Shown: piece after piece, positions 34,371 to 42,737 of the stretch | Numbering within the stretch: the first letter of the stretch is position 1 | Layout: each line of letters starts with the position of its first letter | NCBI GenBank assembly: GCA_037190665.1 | Contig: JBBCJT010000017.1 | Span: forward strand, 1-50,438 | DNA: 50,438 nt | Reading direction: 5' to 3' | Source: JBBCJT01 sp037190665 | GTDB lineage: Bacteria > Pseudomonadota > Alphaproteobacteria > Acetobacterales > Acetobacteraceae | The notes under the pieces: generated by a model | Seen by the model: only the letters and a program-made list of their open reading frames with translations | The model's database searches: none | Told to the model about the DNA's origin: nothing | Made by a program: the position numbers and the translations under genes

Positions 34371-35016
34371 GGTCTTCCTCCCCAATCCCCAACTCGCGCA
34401 GATGCGCGGAGGCGAGCGGGCCGTCGCGGAGCTGCCGGAGATTCGCCTCCTCCATCGCCTCCACGAGCAGCACGTCGCCCGTGCCGGCGTCCTCCAGGCC
34501 CGTGACGCGCACGGCATCCATGCGCGCCCGGATCTCCGGCGCCGCTGCCAGCAGATGCACCGCCACCACGCCCTGTGCCGCGGCAAGCTGCGGCAGCAGC
34601 GTGCCGGCAAGCCATTCCCGCCGTGCATCCACCGTCCCCGGTGCAAGGCGCAGCGCGGCGATCGCGCCGCCGGTGCCGGCGCCGATGCTGTGCACGCAGC
34701 GGAAGGTGTTGCGTGCCACGTTGGCGAAAGCCGCCCGGATGCGTCGTGACTGCTCGCTGATCTGCCGCACCAGACCGAGATAGCCCGGAGCCGCCAGCGC
34801 ATCCGGCGTATCCGCGACGAAGCAGCTCAGATACGCCGGCGCGGCGGCACCGGGCTCGGCGCGATAGCGTCGCGCTTCCCGGTATCCGCCCGGACCGATC
34901 CGGTCCGGCAGGTGCTCCCGCGCGTACCACTCATCGGTCTCGGCCTGCATGGACGGTAGAACGTCCAGCCAGAGCATCAGCAGGCCGCGTCCGGTGAGTC
35001 CCGCTTCGTCCGCCAC
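34327..35016 (-). CDS. EthD/DUF4286-like dimeric alpha-beta barrel protein
   Basis: A 229-residue protein. The first half carries DEWYAREHLPDRIG...GYREARRYRAEPGAAAPAYLSCFV, the pattern of small EthD/DUF4286-like alpha/beta-barrel domains; the second half looks like a diverged copy (EWLAGTLLPQLAAAQGVVAVHLL). Starts at GTG 35016 with AGGAGG five bases upstream, eight bases after Bug 3 ends. It occupies the same position beside a Bug gene that the NIPSNAP protein has at 16384. Function unknown; these folds can act as oxygenases, isomerases or ligand-binding proteins. Confidence 0.65.
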   Translation of the reverse strand: MADEAGLTGRGLLMLWLDVLPSMQAETDEWYAREHLPDRIGPGGYREARRYRAEPGAAAPAYLSCFVADTPDALAAPGYLGLVRQISEQSRRIRAAFANVARNTFRCVHSIGAGTGGAIAALRLAPGTVDARREWLAGTLLPQLAAAQGVVAVHLLAAAPEIRARMDAVRVTGLEDAGTGDVLLVEAMEEANLRQLRDGPLASAHLRELGIGEEDHGIYRLQHALMRSG

Positions 35017-35024
35017 GCCGCCTC

Positions 35025-36002
35025 CTATTCCAGCCGGATGCCTGCGCGGCGGATGAACTCGCCCCACCGCCGAAGGTCGTCCCGGATGAGCGCGAGGAAC
35101 TCGGCCGGGGTGGAGGATGCCTCCTGCGCGCCGGCAGCCGCGTAGTGCTCGCGCAGGGAGGGTATCGTGAGCGCCGTGGTGATCTCCTGATGCAGTCGCT
35201 GGATCACCGGCTCCGGCGTCCCCGCAGGCGCCAGCACGCCGTTCCAGGTGGAGACCAGCAGGTCGGTCAGCCCCACCTCCGCGGCACTCGGCACATCCGG
35301 CAGGGCGGGGCTTCGGCGACGGTCGGTGACGAGCAGCCCGCGCAACGCGCCGCCCCGCAGCAGCCCCATGGCGGAAGGCTGGGTCGCGAAGAGCATGTCG
35401 ACGTTGCCGGCCAGAACATCGTTCAGCGCCGGGCCACCCCCGTTGTAGGGAATGTGGTTCAGCTTCAGCCCCGCCATCTCCGCGAACATCGCGCCGCTGA
35501 GATGGTTCGTGCTGCCGATGCCGGACGAGGCGTAGGTCAGCGGCTCGCGCGACGCTTTCGCCAGGGCGATCAGCGCCGCGGCGTCCTGCGCCGGATGGGC
35601 CGTGCGCACCACCAGCACGTTGGGGAAGGCGCCGACGGGTGTCACCGGGGCGAAGGCCGTCAGCGGGTCATAGGGCAGGTCGCTGCGCAGCGGCGGCGTC
35701 ATCGTCAGCTCGTTGGCGGTGCCGAACAGCAGCGTGTGGCCGTCCGGCGCGGCCTTGGCGACGAACGCCGCACCGATGGTGCCCGCCGCGCCGCCGCGGT
35801 TCTCGACAACGACGGGCTGCCCCAGCCGGTCGGTGAGGATCTGCGCGAGCGGGCGCGCGAGCACATCGGCCACCCCGCCGGGCGGAAAGGGCACCACCAG
35901 CCGCACCGGACGTGTAGGCCAGGGCTGCGCCTGGGCGTAAGCGCGCCCCGATGCGGCGAGCAGCGGGACCACGCCGAGAGCGTGGCGTCGGGTCAACCTC
36001 AT
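35025..36002 (-). CDS. Bug/TctC-family periplasmic solute receptor 3
   Basis: A 325-residue receptor: signal MRLTRRHALGVVPLLAASGRAYA, then WPTRPVRLVVPFPPGGVAD, VVENRGGAAGTIG, AAPDGHTLLFGTA and SPALPDVPSAAEVG. ATG 36002 overlaps the PrpD 4 stop (ATGA), repeating the PrpD 2 - Bug 1 arrangement exactly. No permease partner in the window. Confidence 0.93.
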   Translation of the reverse strand: MRLTRRHALGVVPLLAASGRAYAQAQPWPTRPVRLVVPFPPGGVADVLARPLAQILTDRLGQPVVVENRGGAAGTIGAAFVAKAAPDGHTLLFGTANELTMTPPLRSDLPYDPLTAFAPVTPVGAFPNVLVVRTAHPAQDAAALIALAKASREPLTYASSGIGSTNHLSGAMFAEMAGLKLNHIPYNGGGPALNDVLAGNVDMLFATQPSAMGLLRGGALRGLLVTDRRRSPALPDVPSAAEVGLTDLLVSTWNGVLAPAGTPEPVIQRLHQEITTALTIPSLREHYAAAGAQEASSTPAEFLALIRDDLRRWGEFIRRAGIRLE

Positions 36003-37366
36003 GCCAGAGCCTCCATCATCGGATCGATCCGTTCGGCCGTCTCGAGCGCGTCGACCAGCGCGATGACGCGCTCGGCCCGCGCCCGACCAAGTGTGGGCAC
36101 CGCGTGGGTGAGGAATTTCTCCTCCAGCGCCGCTCGCGGCAGCGGGTTTTCGGGATGACCGGGCGGCGCATGATGACGTCGCTCCAGCACGCGCCCATCC
36201 GAGAGGCGCAGCACCACGCCGCCTCCCGCGACCGGCCAGCGCGCGGTGAGGCCCGGGTCTTCCGCAAGGGTGATGCGGCCCAGCAGGTCACGCAGCATCG
36301 GATCGTCGAGGCGGCCGGGCGCGAACTGCGCTTCGCCGCAGGCCCGGTCCAGCAGGGCGGCCGCGACACAGAAGTAGAAGCTGTGATGTGCGGACTCGAC
36401 CGTCGGCGGAAAGCGCCGCTCCGGCGAGGCGGACGGCGTGCCGAGGGGAAATGCGGGCAGCATCACGGTGACGGCGGCGATGTCCGCGGCGACGAGGTCG
36501 TGCTCGCGCGCGAGGTCGATCGCCGCCTGCACGGGCGCCATGGCCGTGGCGACCGCAGCGTAAGGCTTGATACAACTGTCCAGCAGCCGCCAGGACCCGC
36601 CGATGGGCGCACAGATGTCATCCAGTGCCGCCTCGCCGGCCACGGTGCGCGCCCAGCCCGCAGTACCCTCGATGATCTGCATCGGGCCCGTGATGCCGTC
36701 CTGCGCCAGCAGCGCGGCCTCCAGGGCGGTCTTCGCCACGAAGGCCTCGGCGACCGCCTTGATGTTGGCGATGCCCCCGCTCTGCAATTGCGCCAGCGTG
36801 TTGCCATGCGTGAGCGCGGTCGCCATGCCGTTCGCGGTTGCGCGCGGATCGCTGCCGAGCAGCCGCCCCGCCATCGCCGACACGGCGAGGGTCAGGTTGG
36901 TCGAATGGTGCCATCCGCGCTTCCACAGGGTGGGCGCGCCGGCAAAGTCCGCGAGGCGGATATGCAGCTCATAGGCGACGGCCAGCGCCGCGATCAGCTC
37001 GGCCCCGCTGCGTCCTTCCATCTCGGCCAGGGCGAGCGCGACGGGCAGGCTGCCGCTGGGATGAGCGGGATCGCGCCCGAAATGGTAGTCGTTGGCATCG
37101 AGGAAGCGCAGGGCGGTGCCGTTCGCCAGCACCGCCTGCGTGACGGAGGCGCGGGCACAGCAACCGACCAGCGTCGCCTGCGCATGCCCGCCGAGCCGCG
37201 ACACCACGCTGCGCGCCGCCACCGCCGGGATCGACCCGATGCCGCCCAGCATGCAGCCGAGCGAGTCGAGGATCAGCGCCTTCGCATGGGCGACCACCGG
37301 TTGCGGCAGCGTCGCCGGATCGACGGAGTGAACGGCCGCCGCGATCCGCTCGACGGCGCTCGGCAT
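35999..37366 (-). CDS. MmgE/PrpD family protein 4
   Basis: A 455-residue PrpD-superfamily enzyme. HAKALILDSLGCMLGGIG (about 26-45), RFLDANDYHFGRDPAHPSGSLPVALALAE (the conserved D-x-N-D...HPSG active-site loop), WKRGWHHSTN, and SCIKPYAAV are clear. The full active-site loop suggests catalytic competence, close in form to 2-methylcitrate dehydratase. ATG 37366 overlaps the SDR stop by one base (TGATG). It sits second in the operon SDR - PrpD 4 - Bug 3 - EthD-like - Bug 4. Confidence 0.93.
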   Translation of the reverse strand: MPSAVERIAAAVHSVDPATLPQPVVAHAKALILDSLGCMLGGIGSIPAVAARSVVSRLGGHAQATLVGCCARASVTQAVLANGTALRFLDANDYHFGRDPAHPSGSLPVALALAEMEGRSGAELIAALAVAYELHIRLADFAGAPTLWKRGWHHSTNLTLAVSAMAGRLLGSDPRATANGMATALTHGNTLAQLQSGGIANIKAVAEAFVAKTALEAALLAQDGITGPMQIIEGTAGWARTVAGEAALDDICAPIGGSWRLLDSCIKPYAAVATAMAPVQAAIDLAREHDLVAADIAAVTVMLPAFPLGTPSASPERRFPPTVESAHHSFYFCVAAALLDRACGEAQFAPGRLDDPMLRDLLGRITLAEDPGLTARWPVAGGGVVLRLSDGRVLERRHHAPPGHPENPLPRAALEEKFLTHAVPTLGRARAERVIALVDALETAERIDPMMEALA

Positions 37367-38118
37367 CAGAAGGCGAAGCGGCTCATGCCGCCATCCACCG
37401 GGATCACCGTTCCCGTGACATAGGCAGCTGGTTCCGAGGCCAGGAACACCGCGACCGCGGCGATCTCCTCCGCCTCGCCGAAGCGTCTCGCCGGGATCTC
37501 CGCTTCCGCGAACTCCCGCTCCGCCTCCGGCGTGGGATAGCGCTTCGTCATCTGCTCGCTGTGGATGCGGCCCGGCTGCAGGCAGTTGATGGTGACGCCG
37601 TCCGCCGCGATCTCGCGGGAGAGGCCCTTCGACCAGACATGCACGGCAGCCTTGGCAGCGAAGGCCGCGTTGATGATGCGCGGTTCCGAGGTGCCGGTGA
37701 AGTTGACGATGCGGCCCCACCGCTCCTGTCGCATGCCGGGTACGAGCGCGTGCGTCAGTTCCCGCAGGCGGTGAAAGTTCAGCTCCAGCCCCTCATCCCA
37801 GGCCGCGCGCGGTGCATCGAATGTCAGCGGGCGGCTGCCGCCCGCGGCGTTCATCAGGATCTGGATGGGCCCGAGCCGCTTCGTCGCCTCCGCCGCCAAG
37901 GCCTCCGGCGCGCCGTCCTGGTAGAGATCGCAGGCGATCGGCACGATGCGGCCCGGCTGGCCTTCAAGCTGCCTCGCCAGTTCCTCGACCAGTTCCACGC
38001 GCCGCGCCGCGGCGGCGACCTGTGCGCCCTCCCGCACCAGCAACGTGGCGACCGCCCGGCCGATCCCCTGGCTCGCCCCGGTCACCACGGCGCGCCTGCC
38101 TGCCAGCTTCAGATCCAT
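37366..38118 (-). CDS. SDR-family protein with degenerate catalytic triad
   Basis: A 250-residue short-chain dehydrogenase/reductase fold. The nucleotide-binding TGASQGIG (13-20), NAAG (90-93) and C-terminal IPVDGGMSRFAF are intact. In the catalytic region, VNFTGTSEPRIINAAFAAK, Lys156 is kept but the Tyr four residues before it is Ala152, and the usual Ser position appears to be Gly142 or a neighbouring Thr. A group of SDRs with this SEP...NAAFAAK pattern exists, so it is inherited rather than a sequencing error. Ribosome-binding CGGAGAAGG precedes ATG 38118. First gene of the LysR-divergent operon. Confidence 0.92.
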   Translation of the reverse strand: MDLKLAGRRAVVTGASQGIGRAVATLLVREGAQVAAAARRVELVEELARQLEGQPGRIVPIACDLYQDGAPEALAAEATKRLGPIQILMNAAGGSRPLTFDAPRAAWDEGLELNFHRLRELTHALVPGMRQERWGRIVNFTGTSEPRIINAAFAAKAAVHVWSKGLSREIAADGVTINCLQPGRIHSEQMTKRYPTPEAEREFAEAEIPARRFGEAEEIAAVAVFLASEPAAYVTGTVIPVDGGMSRFAF

Positions 38119-38191
38119 CGCCTTCTCCGTCCCACGGAGGCGAGCTTAAGTCCCGGCCGGGCACCTGAAAGGTTGCGCCCGGAAAACCGCC

Positions 38192-38208
38192 ATGGACAGA
38201 TTGTCCAT
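38192..38208. promoter_or_regulatory. Palindromic operator between LysR and SDR genes
   Basis: ATGGACA-GAT-TGTCCAT is a perfect 7-bp inverted repeat with 3-base spacer, 17 bases before the LysR GTG and 73 bases upstream of the SDR ATG. Position and symmetry fit a LysR-type recognition site controlling both directions. Confidence 0.65.
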
Positions 38209-38225
38209 AATCAGGGGGCGGGGAC

Positions 38226-39164
38226 GTGCAGCATTTCGGGGGCATCGTCGAATTCGTGGCCGCCGTGGAGCGGGGGAGCTTCACCGCCGCTGCCACGCGG
38301 CTGGGGCTGACCACCTCCGGCGTCAGCAAGGCGGTGGCGCGGCTGGAGGAAAGGCTCGGCGTGCGGCTGCTGAACCGCACGACGCGGCGTCTGGGCCCCA
38401 CCGCCGAGGGCGCTGCGTTCTATCCACGCGCCAAACGGCTGCTGCTCGATCTTGCCGAGATGGAAGGCGAGGTCGCGCAGGGGCGGGAACATCCCGCCGG
38501 CATGCTGAGGATCGACCTGCCGCCGGTCCTCGGCCGCTACCGGATTCTTCCCGCCCTGCCCGGCTTTCTGGCGCGCTGGCCGGATCTGCGGCTGCAGGTC
38601 ACGCTGCGCGACCGCGTCACCGGCCTTGCCGAGGAGGGCGTGGACGCCGCGGTGCGCATCGGCGACGTGCAGGCGCCCACCCTGATCGCTCGTCGGCTGG
38701 GCATGACGCGCTTCATCACGTGCGCATCGCCGGCCTATCTGCGCCGCCATCCCTCCCCCGCCAGACCGGAGGAGCTGCTGCAGCACAACTGCCTTCGGTA
38801 TGTACCATCCGCGACCTCCCGCCCGCGGGACTGGCGATTTGCGGATGGATCGGAGCCGGTGACGGTCGCGGTCTCCGGGCCGCTGACGCTGAACAGCACC
38901 GAGGGGCTGGTCGATGCGGCTCTGGCCGAGCTGGGCATCATCCAGGTGCTCGACTTCGTGGTGGCCGAGCACATCCGGGACGGGCGGCTTCAGCCCGTAC
39001 TCGAAGCCTTCGGCACGCCGGCGCGGCCGATCTCCTTCGTCTATCTCGAAGGGCGGCATCGCTCGGCCAACCTGCGAGCGTTCGGCAATTTCCTGATGGG
39101 GATCTTTGCGCAGACTGATGAGTTGGGCGTTTCGCCCGTCACCTGTTGCGCTGCGAGCATCTAG
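38226..39164 (+). CDS. LysR-family transcriptional regulator
   Basis: A 312-residue LysR regulator: winged HTH at 1-60 (GSFTAAATRLGLTTSGVSKAVARLEERLGVRLLNRTTR) and a substrate-binding effector domain from about 90 (GMLRIDLPPVLGRYRILPALPGFL; DAAVRIG; RRLGMTRFITCASPAYL), of the CrgA/DsdC-like group. Starts at GTG 38226. Divergent from the SDR-PrpD-Bug operon, which it probably controls by sensing the pathway acid. Its stop overlaps that of the convergent TPP enzyme by four bases. Confidence 0.93.
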   Translation: MQHFGGIVEFVAAVERGSFTAAATRLGLTTSGVSKAVARLEERLGVRLLNRTTRRLGPTAEGAAFYPRAKRLLLDLAEMEGEVAQGREHPAGMLRIDLPPVLGRYRILPALPGFLARWPDLRLQVTLRDRVTGLAEEGVDAAVRIGDVQAPTLIARRLGMTRFITCASPAYLRRHPSPARPEELLQHNCLRYVPSATSRPRDWRFADGSEPVTVAVSGPLTLNSTEGLVDAALAELGIIQVLDFVVAEHIRDGRLQPVLEAFGTPARPISFVYLEGRHRSANLRAFGNFLMGIFAQTDELGVSPVTCCAASI

Positions 39165-40804
39165 TCGGCCACCAGCCGCCCCGCGCCCGGCTTCGGTATG
39201 ATCGCCTTGACGCTGGTGTCGACGATGATGAATTGCGGCCCGGGCGCCGCGAGAAGCCCGGCGATCCTTGGCACTTCGGCCAGCGTCCGGATGCGCGTGA
39301 CGGTAAAGCCGTACGCGCGGCCGAAGAGTTCCAGATCGGGATTCGTGAGGCTGGTTCCGCTGACCCGCCCGGGATAGTCCCGCTCCTGATGCAGGCGGAT
39401 GGAGCCGTAGGTCCCGTTCTCGGAGACCACGACCTTCAGCGGCAGCCGCCGTTCGAGTGCGACGGCCAGCTCGCTGCCGGTCATCAGCAGGCCGCCATCG
39501 CCGACGAAGCAGATGACCGGTCGCTCCGGCGCGCGCAGCGCCGCGGCCACGGCGGCGGGCACGCCGAAACCCATGGCGCCCGAGATCGGTGCGAGCAGCC
39601 GCTGCGGCGGCCGGAAGTCGATCACCCGGTAGACCGGCGCGCCGAAGGTGCCGGCATCCACGGTGACGATCGCATCCTCGGGCAGCGTGTTGCCGATCGA
39701 CGCGACGACCTGCTCGAACGGAATGCCGTCATCGACATCGAAGTTGCGCGGCGCGGCGATCCGCCGGCGCTGCTCCGCCAGCGCACCGATCCAGTCCGTG
39801 CGGTCCGGCAGCGCGGCGGGCGGCGCCCCGATCGTCGCGAACAGAGCCTCGGGGGCGCAGGCGATCGCGAGGTCGCAGCCGAAATGCATGCCCAGCACGC
39901 CATGATCGGCATGCACATGCACCAGTCGCTGGTCCGGCCTGACCAGACGGGGGAAGCTGTAGCCCTGCGTGGTGATGTCCGTGAGCCGGGCGCCGAGGAC
40001 GAGAATGAGGTCGGCCTGTCGCAACACCGCCATCTGCGCTTCGGGATTCGCGAGGCCCATGTCGCCGGCATAGAGCGGGTGCGCATTCGGCAGCAGGTCC
40101 TGCCGCCGGAAGGAGACGACGGCAGGTAGCTGCCAGGCTTCGAGGAAAGCGAGCAACCGCTGCCGCCCGTCATCGCCGGTGATGGCGCTGCCCGCGATGA
40201 CGAGCGGCCGTTCGGCCTCGCCCAGCATGGTGCGCAGGGCGACGAGGGAGGCCGCGGCGGGGGCCGCGGCGATCGCGGCCTGCGGCCGCACGGGTTCCGC
40301 CGGGCAATCGGCGATCAGGATGTCTTCCGGCACCGCGATCACGACCGGGCCGGGAACCCCGCTGGTGGCGGTCTGGATGGCCCGCAGCATCGTCTCCGCG
40401 GCGCGTCCCGGGTCGGTAATCTCGGCCGTCCATTTGGCGATGGATCCGAACATCGCCTTGTAGTCGATCTCCTGGAAGGCATCGCGCCGGACGTCGCGCA
40501 CCGCGACCTGGCCGACGATCAGGATGAAGGGGACGCCGTCCTGCTGTGCGGTATGGACCGCGATCGCCGCGTTGGACGCGCCCGGCCCGCGGCTGACGCA
40601 GGCGATCCCCGGCCGTCCGGTGAGGCGCGCATCCGCGAGCGCCATGAAGCCGGCCCCTGACTCGTGGCGGCATACCACGGTGTCGATGTCGGAGCGGCCA
40701 TGCAGCGCGTCGAGCAGGCCGAGATAGCTCTCGCCCGGAACACAGAAGATGCGATCGATCGCGTGCGCGGCGAGGGATTCGACGATGAGCTCGGCGACGG
40801 TCAC
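39161..40804 (-). CDS. Thiamine-diphosphate-dependent enzyme (acetolactate synthase/oxalyl-CoA decarboxylase-like)
   Basis: A 547-residue TPP enzyme with the three usual domains: N-terminal PYR domain with catalytic Glu48 (CRHESGAGFMA), a central domain (ERPLVIAGSA...PLYAGDMG), and a C-terminal PP domain with GDGG at 435-438 and Asn463 (SENGTYG) for Mg-diphosphate. No small regulatory subunit gene follows, so a catabolic 2-keto-acid or benzoylformate-like decarboxylase/carboligase is as likely as true acetolactate synthase. Starts at GTG 40804 with CGGAAG upstream. Tail-to-tail with LysR. Confidence 0.9.
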   Translation of the reverse strand: MTVAELIVESLAAHAIDRIFCVPGESYLGLLDALHGRSDIDTVVCRHESGAGFMALADARLTGRPGIACVSRGPGASNAAIAVHTAQQDGVPFILIVGQVAVRDVRRDAFQEIDYKAMFGSIAKWTAEITDPGRAAETMLRAIQTATSGVPGPVVIAVPEDILIADCPAEPVRPQAAIAAAPAAASLVALRTMLGEAERPLVIAGSAITGDDGRQRLLAFLEAWQLPAVVSFRRQDLLPNAHPLYAGDMGLANPEAQMAVLRQADLILVLGARLTDITTQGYSFPRLVRPDQRLVHVHADHGVLGMHFGCDLAIACAPEALFATIGAPPAALPDRTDWIGALAEQRRRIAAPRNFDVDDGIPFEQVVASIGNTLPEDAIVTVDAGTFGAPVYRVIDFRPPQRLLAPISGAMGFGVPAAVAAALRAPERPVICFVGDGGLLMTGSELAVALERRLPLKVVVSENGTYGSIRLHQERDYPGRVSGTSLTNPDLELFGRAYGFTVTRIRTLAEVPRIAGLLAAPGPQFIIVDTSVKAIIPKPGAGRLVAD

Positions 40805-41150
40805 AGGGCTTCCGACTGGTTCTGCGCGGGGTACACGATCCCGCCTGCACGCATCACGATCCGGCCGCTTTCGCGGTGCTGAGCGCGGCTGGCCGTAGCC
40901 GCATGCTGAACGGGCGAAGCAAGGTCGATGGAAGTCTTGCGTGCTGGTACGGTGGGTATGGGGGATCGATCATCCACTCCCTCATGCCCGCATCGAGGGG
41001 ATTCATGGAGGAAGCGGAGAGCGTCTCGATTGAGTATCTGTCTCACTGGCGAATGGCGCTTGTGAGGAAGCCTGGATCGCCACGCTGGCAACGACTCCGA
41101 AGAGGGGAGAGGCTGCGCTTCCAGTCAGCCTCCGCAGTTCGGACAACACC
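40805..41150. other. Gene-poor region between TPP enzyme and TPR gene
   Basis: 346 bases with divergent genes on both sides. One open frame (40876-41154, plus, GTG start) overlaps the TPR ATG as ATGA, but its third-position G+C is only about two thirds and it has no recognisable family, so I do not call it. The region should contain promoters for both directions; none could be located reliably. Confidence 0.45.
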
Positions 41151-41552
41151 ATGAACTATTCAGACTATACCGACCGGATGCGTCAAGGCGCCGACGCGGT
41201 GGATGCCGGGCGGCGCGATCTCGCGATCGGGATCTTCGAAGACCTGCTCAGGACCGACATCTCGCCGATCGACAAGGCCATCGTGTGTGTGAACCTCGCG
41301 ACGATCAGCGATCAGCTCGGAGAGCCGGAACGTGCCCTCCGCTACTACGACCGGGGTATCGACTTTGAGCAGGCCCTGTGCCGGACGTTCGCCGCCGAAG
41401 CACAGGCGGCGTATCTGCACAGCATCGGCCGGATCCGCGAGAGCCTCCGCGCATACGAGGCTCTCCGGCGGGGAGGCTGGCTGAGCGAGACCGAAAAGCA
41501 GCGGATCGACACGAACATCGCCACGATCAACCAGCAGCTCGGCCGAGGGTAA
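41151..41552 (+). CDS. Small tetratricopeptide-repeat-like protein
   Basis: A 133-residue, mostly helical protein with about three TPR-like helix pairs: AGRRDLAIGIFEDLL, ANLATISDQLGEPERALRYYDRGI (closest to the TPR consensus) and YLHSIGRIRESLRAYEAL. No signal peptide or extra domain. TPR proteins mediate protein contacts; no partner is indicated by context. ATG 41151 has a weak ribosome-binding site (CGGA). The frame after its TAA continues open for 27 codons to a TAG, then 25 codons to a TAA, hinting at decayed 3' sequence. Confidence 0.7.
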   Translation: MNYSDYTDRMRQGADAVDAGRRDLAIGIFEDLLRTDISPIDKAIVCVNLATISDQLGEPERALRYYDRGIDFEQALCRTFAAEAQAAYLHSIGRIRESLRAYEALRRGGWLSETEKQRIDTNIATINQQLGRG

Positions 41553-41851
41553 ACGCGAGTAGCCTTCGTAGAAGAGCGCCGCCGGGTGATCGAGCGGGCA
41601 TCCGGGCGGATCTTCAAGACCGTCGCATCATCCGCGGCTTAGCGCACCGAGGTCGCCGAAGCCCTCATCCGCACCGCTGCCACAGCGGCCATGCCCTATC
41701 TGCGGACCTTCTAAGACACGCTTCGCTGCCGCACTGCGGCGCGGTGTATCCGTACCGCTGGATCGATCATGAAACACGTGAGTCCGCACGGTCGGTTTGA
41801 CCCGGAGACCCATATCAAATAAATATTACTTTTAGCTTTGTGCTCTGGACC
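41553..41851. promoter_or_regulatory. Leader of the FadR-type regulator with AT-rich promoter
   Basis: The last 45 bases (from about 41808) are markedly AT-rich for this window. TTGACC (41797-41802) followed 17 bases later by TAAATA (41820-41825) is a plausible sigma-70-type promoter, 27 bases upstream of the ATG at 41852. The first part (41553-41714) looks like decayed coding sequence in the TPR frame. Confidence 0.4.
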
Positions 41852-42640
41852 ATGAAGACGCACCCCTTCCCGACCATCGTGACCGGCTCCCTGGCTCGCC
41901 AGATCGCGGAGAGCATCCGCCTGGCCATCCTGGCCGGACGGCTGGCGATCGAAGAACGGCTGCCGACGGAGGACGAACTCAGCCAGCAGTTCGGTGTCTC
42001 CCGTCCGACGATCCGGGAGGCACTGAAACGCCTCGCCGCCGAGAACCTCATTCAGTCGCGGCGCGGCCCCACCGGCGGGACGTTCGTCAAACGCCCGAGC
42101 TATCAGGAGATGGGTGAGTCGCTGGCCAACGCGATGCGGCTCATGATGACGCTCGGTGAGTTCGAGTTCGATGACATCCTCGAAACCAGGTTCGAACTCG
42201 AAAGCCTTTGCTGCCGCTTCGCCGCGGAGCGCCTGTCGCAGGTCGATGTCGCGGCGATGAGGCTTGAGATCGCAAGGCAGCGCGACCCTGGAATCGAGGA
42301 CGTCGCGTTCTGTGCGTCCGATGTGCTCTTTCACAATGCACTGGCGCAGGCGTCACACAATAATGTCCTGCGCTTTGTCATGCTGGCTCTCAACGAGTCG
42401 CTCAATCCGGTCACGAACCTGATCACCTTCCGTTTCCGCGACCGGCAGACCATAGCGGATCAGCACGACCGGATACTGAATGCCATCGCGGCGGGGGACG
42501 CGGAGAGCGCGATCACCGCATTGCGCGAACAGGTCGAGTATCTCAGAAGCAAGTACAGCGACGCGCGCGCCTGGAAGGACAGAAAGAAGGGCAAATCGGC
42601 GGCTGATATGGCTCTGCACGCCAACGCGGAGCGACGCTAG
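41852..42640 (+). CDS. FadR-type GntR regulator
   Basis: A 262-residue regulator: winged helix with RLPTEDELSQQFGVSRPTIREALKRLAAENLIQSRRGPTGGTFV (about 32-75), then an FCD domain with FCASDVLFHNALAQASHN and DQHDRILNAIAAGDAESA histidines. This LldR/FadR-like subfamily senses acids or acyl-CoA. ATG 41852 is chosen; an in-frame GTG at 41840 is possible. It is convergent with the acyl-CoA/importer operon that ends at 42738, and probably controls it from the side. Confidence 0.92.
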   Translation: MKTHPFPTIVTGSLARQIAESIRLAILAGRLAIEERLPTEDELSQQFGVSRPTIREALKRLAAENLIQSRRGPTGGTFVKRPSYQEMGESLANAMRLMMTLGEFEFDDILETRFELESLCCRFAAERLSQVDVAAMRLEIARQRDPGIEDVAFCASDVLFHNALAQASHNNVLRFVMLALNESLNPVTNLITFRFRDRQTIADQHDRILNAIAAGDAESAITALREQVEYLRSKYSDARAWKDRKKGKSAADMALHANAERR

Positions 42641-42737
42641 GCCCCTGCCCGATCCGGCGGCGTCACCGCGTCGTGCGCATTCGCGTCTGTCCTAAGCCGA
42701 CATCGCACTCGGTGTTTCTCGCGGCGCCGGCTACCGA

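Noticed and set aside
40876..41154. 93-codon plus-strand frame with ATGA overlap to the TPR gene
   Set aside because: Third-position G+C is about two thirds only, no family match, weak start (GTG without ribosome-binding site). Could be revisited if conserved.
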